Below are positions 58,579-64,000 of a DNA stretch of 64,000 nucleotides, piece after piece. The stretch is from Duffyella gerundensis (GTDB taxonomy: Bacteria > Pseudomonadota > Gammaproteobacteria > Enterobacterales > Enterobacteriaceae). Made by a program: the position numbers and the translations under genes. Location: contig NZ_LN907827.1 of the NCBI RefSeq assembly GCF_001517405.1, positions 1,804,587 through 1,868,586 on the forward strand. Reading direction: 5' to 3'. Under the pieces are notes generated by a model. That model was not told where the DNA came from, made no database searches, and was given only the letters and a program-made list of their open reading frames with translations. Numbering within the stretch: position 1 is the first letter of the stretch; each line of letters starts with the position of its first letter.

Positions 58579-59625
58579 ATGAGTGAAAAAATTCGTGTTG
58601 GCCTGGTCGGTTACGGCTTTGCCAGTAAGACCTTTCATGCGCCGCTGATTGCCGGTACCGCCGAACTGGAACTCGCGGCGGTCTCCAGCAGCGATGCAGC
58701 CAAGGTTCACGCCGACTGGCCCTCTGTTGATGTGGTAGCGGAAGCCCAGACCCTGTTTGACGATCCTTCATTACACCTAATTGTTATCCCAACCCCTAAC
58801 GACACCCACTTTCCGCTGGCCAAAGCCGCGCTGAATGCCGGTAAACACGTGGTGGTGGACAAGCCGTTCACCGTGACGTTGTCACAGGCTCGCGAGCTGG
58901 ATGCGTTGGCTAAAGCCAAAGGGCTGATGCTGTCAGTGTTTCATAACCGTCGCTGGGACAGTGATTTTCTGACCCTGCAAGGGCTGATCAACGAAGGTCG
59001 CCTTGGCGAAGTTCGCTACTTTGAATCGCACTTTGATCGCTTTCGTCCGGAAGTCCGTCAGCGCTGGCGTGAGCAGAAAGGCGCCGGTAGCGGCATCTGG
59101 TTTGACCTCGGCCCGCACCTGATCGATCAGGCGCTGCAGCTGTTTGGCCCGCCGGTCTCTATCTATGTTGATCTGGCCGAGCTGCGTCCTGGTGCGCAAA
59201 CCACCGACTATTTCCATGCCATTTTGACCTATCCGCAACGCCGCGTGGTGCTGCACGGCAGCATGCTGGTGGCCGCTGAATCGGCGCGATATCAGGTGCA
59301 CGGCACGCTGGGCAGCTTTGTGAAATATGGCCTCGACCCGCAGGAAGATCGCCTGAAGGCGGGCGAGCGTCCGCCGCAGGAAAACTGGGGTTACGATATG
59401 CGCGACGGCACGCTGACGCTTGCCGATGGTGAAGGCGTGAAGGAAGAGACGCTGCTGAGCGTACCGGGCAATTACCCGGCTTATTACGCCGCCATTCGCG
59501 ACGCCATTAACGGCAACGGCAAAAATCCGGTCTCTGCCGAAGAGGCGATTCAGGTGATGGAGCTGATTGAGCTCGGCCTGCAATCCGCAGAAAAGCGTCA
59601 GGCCGTTTCGATGAAAGGGCTGTAA
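58579..59625 (+). CDS. ydgJ: YdgJ, Gfo/Idh/MocA-family oxidoreductase
   Basis: 348 residues: N-terminal NAD(P)-binding Rossmann fold (VGLVGYGFASKTFHAP), conserved VVVDKPFTVT motif with the catalytic-type Lys near residue 95, and C-terminal Gfo/Idh domain (GIWFDLGPHLIDQALQLFG). Nearly identical to E. coli YdgJ; substrate unknown. In E. coli it lies next to cnu, from which it is separated here by the 14-kb sugar island. Confidence 0.93.
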   Translation: MSEKIRVGLVGYGFASKTFHAPLIAGTAELELAAVSSSDAAKVHADWPSVDVVAEAQTLFDDPSLHLIVIPTPNDTHFPLAKAALNAGKHVVVDKPFTVTLSQARELDALAKAKGLMLSVFHNRRWDSDFLTLQGLINEGRLGEVRYFESHFDRFRPEVRQRWREQKGAGSGIWFDLGPHLIDQALQLFGPPVSIYVDLAELRPGAQTTDYFHAILTYPQRRVVLHGSMLVAAESARYQVHGTLGSFVKYGLDPQEDRLKAGERPPQENWGYDMRDGTLTLADGEGVKEETLLSVPGNYPAYYAAIRDAINGNGKNPVSAEEAIQVMELIELGLQSAEKRQAVSMKGL

Positions 59626-59645
59626 CCAGCCGGTTGCACGCGGTT

Positions 59646-59673
59646 AAAAACGGGCCATCTGGCCCGTTTTTTT
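59646..59673. terminator. Bidirectional terminator ydgJ/add
   Basis: AAAAACGGGCC, loop ATCT, GGCCCGTTTTTTT between the convergent ydgJ and add genes; it overlaps the add stop codon by two bases. Confidence 0.87.
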
Positions 59674-60679
59674 ATGCGTTGCGCTGACGCACTTTTTCGC
59701 GAATAGCCGTTTTTTCACTGTCGCTGAGGAAGGCGATGGTCAGTCCGTTTTCCTGCGCGCGACGCAGATGTTCGCTGTTAAGACCGGCCTGCGGGGCGGC
59801 AACCTGATATTCATGTGCCAGTTCGATACCCTGAACCGCCGGGTCGTCGGTGTTCAGCGTAGCCAGAATGCCGTGATCGAGGAACTTCACCAGCGGATGC
59901 TGTGCCAGGCTGGCCACGGTGCTGGTCTGAATATTTGAGGTCAGGCAGGATTCAATACCGATACCTTGCTCAGCGAGAAAATCCATCAGCGCAGCATCTT
60001 CAATCGCCTTTACGCCGTGACCAATGCGCTCGGCACCCAGTTCACGGATCGCCTGCCAGATGCTTTCGGCACCTGCCGCTTCACCGGCGTGGACGGTCAC
60101 GCGGAAACCGGCGTCGCGGGCGCGGGTAAAGTGGCTTAAAAATTCACTGCCGGGAAAGCCCAGTTCATCGCCGGCCAGATCCACAGCAACGATGCCGTCA
60201 CGGTGCGCCAGAAAACCGTCGAGTTCCTGCAGGCAGGCTTCTTCGCCAAAGGTGCGGCTCATGATGCCAATCAAACGTACGTCGATATCATGCTGCTGGC
60301 GACCCGCGCGGATACCGTCAATCACCGCTTCGACCACACCGGCAATCGGCAGGTTATGGGTCATGGCCATGTAGCCAGGTGAAAAACGCAGCTCGGCATA
60401 ATCAATTCCGGCACGCGCCGCGTCTTCAACGTTTTCCATGGCGATACGTCGGCAGGCGTCCAGCGAACCCAGCACTTTCACGCCCCAGTCCAGCTTCTGT
60501 AAAAAGCTCACGAGGTCCGGCTCATTTTTGGTCACCTGAACGTGCGGGCGCAGAGCAGTGAGATCGTCAGCGGGCAGGGCGAGGTTAAACTGGCGACCCA
60601 AATCAAGAATGGTCTGGGCGCGAATGTTGCCATCAAGGTGACGGTGAATATCGGTTACGGGCAGGTGGGAATTGAACAT
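59672..60679 (-). CDS. add: Adenosine deaminase
   Basis: 335 residues; zinc ligands in the N-terminal DIHRHLDGN and the central [10 protein letters not shown], and the C-terminal LNTDDPA carry the catalytic and zinc aspartates. Role: deaminates adenosine and deoxyadenosine to inosine forms in purine salvage. In E. coli it is preceded by malXY; here its upstream neighbour is a small acidic gene and malI. Confidence 0.96.
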   Translation of the reverse strand: MFNSHLPVTDIHRHLDGNIRAQTILDLGRQFNLALPADDLTALRPHVQVTKNEPDLVSFLQKLDWGVKVLGSLDACRRIAMENVEDAARAGIDYAELRFSPGYMAMTHNLPIAGVVEAVIDGIRAGRQQHDIDVRLIGIMSRTFGEEACLQELDGFLAHRDGIVAVDLAGDELGFPGSEFLSHFTRARDAGFRVTVHAGEAAGAESIWQAIRELGAERIGHGVKAIEDAALMDFLAEQGIGIESCLTSNIQTSTVASLAQHPLVKFLDHGILATLNTDDPAVQGIELAHEYQVAAPQAGLNSEHLRRAQENGLTIAFLSDSEKTAIREKVRQRNA

Positions 60680-60927
60680 GGCGCACTCACTTAATTATTC
60701 GTCTGGTAAAGTGCAGAGCAGTATAAAAACATCTTGCGCAACAGCGCCAGCAGTTTGCGCAAACCAGCATGCTGGATGCTGACAATTTACGCGGACAGCC
60801 GCCAAAACCGGAAACGTGAGCTAAGCGACAACCCCAACATATACCCGCTCCGTGAGGGGCTGGTAACCGATCGGGCAGGGCAGGTCACCTATACTGTAAT
60901 GACCCATAAGGGTAACTGGAGGTGATT

Positions 60928-61071
60928 ATGTCAGAACGTCCTGAACCAACCGATCCGTTAACGGATGATGAACCGGTGCCGCAAACTCCCGAGGATATTG
61001 GTGAAGATGACGATGAGGACGATCCCTTATCGGATGACGAGCGCGGGCCTGACCCGACCACCATTGTCTGA
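60928..61071 (+). CDS. Small acidic protein of unknown function (47 aa)
   Basis: The product, starting MSERPEPTDPLTDDE, is extremely acidic (runs such as GEDDDEDDPLSDDE) and lacks hydrophobic segments and cysteines; probably disordered. It is supported as a gene by a strong GGAGGTG site 5 nt before ATG, a -10-like TATACT at about 60891, and an intrinsic terminator immediately downstream. I do not recognise the family. It occupies the place of malXY. Confidence 0.7.
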   Translation: MSERPEPTDPLTDDEPVPQTPEDIGEDDDEDDPLSDDERGPDPTTIV

Positions 61072-61082
61072 GCCATCACCTA

Positions 61083-61106
61083 AACCGCCCACTGGGCGGT
61101 TTTTTT
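61083..61106 (+). terminator. Terminator of the 47-aa acidic gene
   Basis: AACCGCCC, short loop, GGGCGGTT followed by T8, 12 bp after the stop codon. Confidence 0.85.
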
Positions 61107-61232
61107 ATGTCCCGCACAGCGATTTCTCTCCCGCCATGGCTGCATCCCGTGGAATAAAACCGCCTTATTACTTTGGTTTTACCGCTTCGCTGCGGTAAAA
61201 AAATCACCAATAGATTCAACAGTTATTATTTT

Positions 61233-61248
61233 AATAAAACGTTTTACC
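61233..61248. promoter_or_regulatory. MalI-type operator 1
   Basis: AATAAAACGTTTTACC matches the E. coli MalI operator GATAAAACGTTTTATC at 14 of 16 positions, 108 bp upstream of malI. Confidence 0.7.
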
Positions 61249-61311
61249 TGAGCTGCGATATTTCAAATTCCTTATTAGCGTGTATTATAATTTTATTAAT
61301 AAATTCAGCGT

Positions 61312-61327
61312 GGTGTAACGTTTTACC
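61312..61327. promoter_or_regulatory. MalI-type operator 2
   Basis: GGTGTAACGTTTTACC keeps the AACGTTTTA-type centre of LacI/GalR-family operators and is a near-perfect palindrome, 29 bp upstream of the malI start. Confidence 0.65.
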
Positions 61328-61356
61328 ACCTGTTATCAAGGCAGGAATTTGCGCTT

Positions 61357-62376
61357 ATGTCACTGAAAAAAACCACAATTAATGATGTTGCCGCGCAGGC
61401 GGGTGTCTCAGTCACTACCGTGTCGATGGTGTTGTCAGGTAAAGGCCGAATCTCCTCGGTGACCTCAGAACGGGTTCACGAAGCGATCGAATTACTCGGT
61501 TATGTGCCTAACCGCTCCGCCACCATGCTGCGTGGCGGCGGCAGCGGTGCGGTGGGATTGATCGTGCGTGACCTGTGCACGCCGTTTTATGCCGAGATGA
61601 TTGCCGGTCTTAGCGATGCGCTGGAACAACAGGGCAAGCTGCTGGTGTTGGCGCAGAGCGGTGCAGAAGGCCATCAGCTGCAACGCAGCTTTGATATGCT
61701 GGTGGCGCAGGGCGTGGAAGGCATTGTGCTGGCAGGCGGCGTGGAGGGCGCCGGCGAACTGAGTCTGCGTGCTCAGGAGCTGGGCGTGGCCATGGTCTGC
61801 GCCTCGCGGGCCAGTACGCTGGAAGAGCTGGACGCTATTCGTCCCGACAACATGCAGGCCGCCAAAATGGCAACGGAATATCTGATCAAACGCGGCCATC
61901 GCGCTATCGCCTGGCTCGGTGGCAGCGCGGGCTCGGTAACACGCGCCGAACGCGTTGGCGGCTACTGCTCAACGCTGATGCAGCACGGTTTGCCGCTGCG
62001 GAGCGAATGGGTCATCGAATGCGCCGACCAGCAGCGCGACGCCGCCGAGCGGGCGCATACTCTGCTTCAGCACCATCCGGCGATCACCGCCGTGCTCTGC
62101 TATAACGCCGCGGTGGCGATGGGCTGCTATTTTGGTGCGCAGCGGGCGGGACGTCGCATCGGCGGTGAGGTGTCTGCCGCCTCGCTGGCGCTGGTAGGAT
62201 TTGGCGATGCGCCGGAAGCGGAACTGACCGACCCGCCGCTGACCTTTATCACCAGCTCGGCGCGTGAAATTGGTCGCAACGCTGCTATCCGCCTGCTGCG
62301 TCGCATTCAGGATCCGCTGGAGCCGGTGCAGAACGTTATCGTACCGGCGCGGCTGGTGGAGCGCCTGTCGGCGTAA
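61357..62376 (+). CDS. malI: MalI, LacI-family repressor
   Basis: 339 residues: LacI helix-turn-helix 1-60 (TINDVAAQAGVSVTTVSMVLSGKGRIS), then a periplasmic-binding-like sensor domain. Strong similarity to E. coli MalI (LIVRDLCTPFYAEMIAGL; RPDNMQAAKMATE; AWLGGSAGSVTRAERVGGYC). In E. coli MalI represses the divergent malXY; these genes are missing here, so autoregulation or distant targets are inferred. Confidence 0.88.
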   Translation: MSLKKTTINDVAAQAGVSVTTVSMVLSGKGRISSVTSERVHEAIELLGYVPNRSATMLRGGGSGAVGLIVRDLCTPFYAEMIAGLSDALEQQGKLLVLAQSGAEGHQLQRSFDMLVAQGVEGIVLAGGVEGAGELSLRAQELGVAMVCASRASTLEELDAIRPDNMQAAKMATEYLIKRGHRAIAWLGGSAGSVTRAERVGGYCSTLMQHGLPLRSEWVIECADQQRDAAERAHTLLQHHPAITAVLCYNAAVAMGCYFGAQRAGRRIGGEVSAASLALVGFGDAPEAELTDPPLTFITSSAREIGRNAAIRLLRRIQDPLEPVQNVIVPARLVERLSA

Positions 62377-62395
62377 AGCGGGCGGTGAAGGATAA

Positions 62396-62423
62396 AAAAA
62401 GGGTCGCCTGAGCGACCCTTTTT
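62396..62423. terminator. Bidirectional terminator malI/ydgA
   Basis: AAAAAGGGTCGC, loop CTGA-like, GCGACCCTTTTT between the convergent genes. Confidence 0.87.
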
Positions 62424-62444
62424 GTTGCAGCGAACCGAAATGGC

Positions 62445-63938
62445 TTACTGCGGCATGCCAGCGGGAATACCCAGCATGTAATGGGCGAGGAACTGATCGA
62501 GCGGCATTTTGTCGCCGTTCATCGTCACCTGACCGGTGGCATATTGCAGGCTGGTGACAATGTTGTCGTCCTGCTGGGTGGTCAGACGGAACATCTGCCC
62601 CATCGCGGCAAAACCTTTTACCTGCTGCTCAGCCAGCTTGTTGGCATCGGCTTCGTTGTAACCCTGAGACATGCCGACGCGGCGCATCACTTCGGTGGCC
62701 ATATCCATATTGATCACCAGCTTGCCATCCACGGTTTTCAGCACGCGATCCACGGCATCACCCAGCGTCTGCGGTTCGCCAGTCACGGTAGCCGGATCTT
62801 TGAAATTCACGGCAAAGTTAAGCGTGCTTTCGCCTTTGCTGTTTTTCCAGCTCAGCGGGGCGATGTTGACCACCGGGCTGCCTTTCAACAGCAGCGGCAG
62901 GTTATTCGCCAGCACCTGGCGTACGCCCAGCTGATAACGCAGCGGATCCTGCGCGATGCCCGGCTGGTTCATCAGCTGTTCCATCTGCGCGTTGTAGCTG
63001 GTCTGGAACGCCTTGAATGCGTCACCATCAAGCTGTGACAGTTTCAGCGTCAGCTTCGCCTGGCCGAAATCCTGATTCAGCAACGTGATTTTGTCTGCGG
63101 CCAGATCGGTATCACCGGCGATCAGGTTATCTTTAGCATCAAACGCCGATTTCAGTTTCACGCCCTGTAACGCAAACGCATCCTGACCGTTGACGCTGGC
63201 GGTGAGTTTATCCAGCTTGAGGTTCTGATCGCCAATGCGCACGCCCTGCGCGGTCAGATGAGTGTTACCGGACATCTCCATACCGTTAAGGGTAAACAGC
63301 ACCGGCTGGTCCATCTGGTTTTTACTGGTCACAGCCAGGCTGCCAATCGAGCTGTCGAAAGAGACTTTATCGCCTTTGCTGTCGGCGCTGATGTTGAACT
63401 GACCGCCGTTGGTGGCCAGGCGCTCGCCGCTCTGCGCGTTCTGGTAATCCACCGGCAGCATATTCACGGCGGTATCGGTCGCGCCGCTGTAGCCAATACG
63501 CGTTTCAGCCTGCATCAGCGATTTGCCCTGGGTCAGCTCAAACAGGCGCTTTAGCGCTTCGGTGTTTTCCAGCTGGCTGTGTACCGACGCCATGCTGGGA
63601 ATCAGGTTAAACTTTTTCAGCTGGGCAAAAGGAAAGGGGCCGTGATCGATATTTTCATTGAGCACGATGCTCTGGCCCGGGCGCAGAAAGGCGTTATCTT
63701 CGGTCTGTGAACTGGCCTGAATCACCACTTTGGCCTGGCTGCTGAACACGCCGCGCTGATAATCCTGATAGCTCACCTTGAGGCGGCTCAACGGGGCGAT
63801 CTGATTCAGCTGGGCGTTGGCCTGCTGCACCAGCTCATCGCGATGATTTTCCAGCTGCTTACCGGTGAACCAGGCGGCGCCGGTCCATACCACGCCGAGC
63901 GCAACGATCACGCCAACGGCAATTTTGCTTTTGTTCAT
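62445..63938 (-). CDS. ydgA: YdgA, DUF945 family protein
   Basis: 497 residues with one N-terminal hydrophobic segment (about 5-27, signal anchor; the rest is presumably periplasmic) followed by a long DUF945 region rich in beta-strand patterns. Close to E. coli YdgA (502 residues), whose function is not established. Convergent with malI; its upstream region runs off the window end. Confidence 0.9.
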   Translation of the reverse strand: MNKSKIAVGVIVALGVVWTGAAWFTGKQLENHRDELVQQANAQLNQIAPLSRLKVSYQDYQRGVFSSQAKVVIQASSQTEDNAFLRPGQSIVLNENIDHGPFPFAQLKKFNLIPSMASVHSQLENTEALKRLFELTQGKSLMQAETRIGYSGATDTAVNMLPVDYQNAQSGERLATNGGQFNISADSKGDKVSFDSSIGSLAVTSKNQMDQPVLFTLNGMEMSGNTHLTAQGVRIGDQNLKLDKLTASVNGQDAFALQGVKLKSAFDAKDNLIAGDTDLAADKITLLNQDFGQAKLTLKLSQLDGDAFKAFQTSYNAQMEQLMNQPGIAQDPLRYQLGVRQVLANNLPLLLKGSPVVNIAPLSWKNSKGESTLNFAVNFKDPATVTGEPQTLGDAVDRVLKTVDGKLVINMDMATEVMRRVGMSQGYNEADANKLAEQQVKGFAAMGQMFRLTTQQDDNIVTSLQYATGQVTMNGDKMPLDQFLAHYMLGIPAGMPQ

Positions 63939-64000
63939 GGATTCATCCTTTTACCGTGTCATTCGCCCGCTGGCTGCCGTTGGGCGAAGAAAAGCGCCCC

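Overview
The window is chromosomal DNA of an enterobacterium. Gene order is largely collinear with the Escherichia coli ydiJ-suf-pykF-cfa-purR-rnt-nem-slyA-pdxH-tyrS-dtpA-nth-rsx-cnu-ydgJ-add-malI-ydgA stretch, but several E. coli genes are missing at their usual positions (menI, sodB, ydhP, ydhIJK, blr, malXY, uid genes). Together with the GC-rich coding sequence this points to a relative such as Pantoea/Erwinia (Erwiniaceae). The family assignment is inference; membership of Enterobacterales is very well supported by near-identical core proteins.

Layout. 1-9070: 3' part of ydiJ, a small gene of unknown function behind a strong Fur box, and the full sufABCDSE Fe-S assembly operon. 9087-12201: ldtE, lpp and pykF. 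12545-12789: three tandem tRNA-Val(GAC) genes. 12937-21801: mdtK, ribE, cfa, the purine pair punC/punR, purR, the tiny membrane protein ynhF, mepH and grxD. 21836-26204: rnt, the electrophile-detoxification cluster nemR-nemA-gloA, ydhL and ydhF. 26286-33368: sodC, an unknown lipoprotein gene, slyA, slyB, anmK, mliC, pdxH, tyrS and pdxY. 33370-43888: gst, dtpA, nth and the rsxABCDGE redox complex (rsxC carries a one-base frameshift and a very long tandem-repeat tail), then ydgK. 43971-44186: cnu.

44697-58500 is a sugar-import island inserted between cnu and ydgJ: a ytfQRT-yjfF type ABC importer, then araBA (minus strand) divergent from araFGH-araC (plus strand). araD is absent. Where araD would be expected, between the convergent ends of yjfF and araA, lies a non-coding composite of about 1.2 kb. 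It holds two outward-facing 224-bp copies of a multi-hairpin element in inverted orientation, a 7-bp tandem array of roughly 228 bp, an AT-rich core, a 10-bp array, a 15-bp array and a 26-bp direct repeat. Stems occupy the same positions in both copies with compensating base changes, so structure rather than coding appears to be conserved. This is the most unusual part of the window.

58579-64000: ydgJ, add, a 47-residue acidic protein, an orphan malI with two operator-like palindromes, and ydgA.
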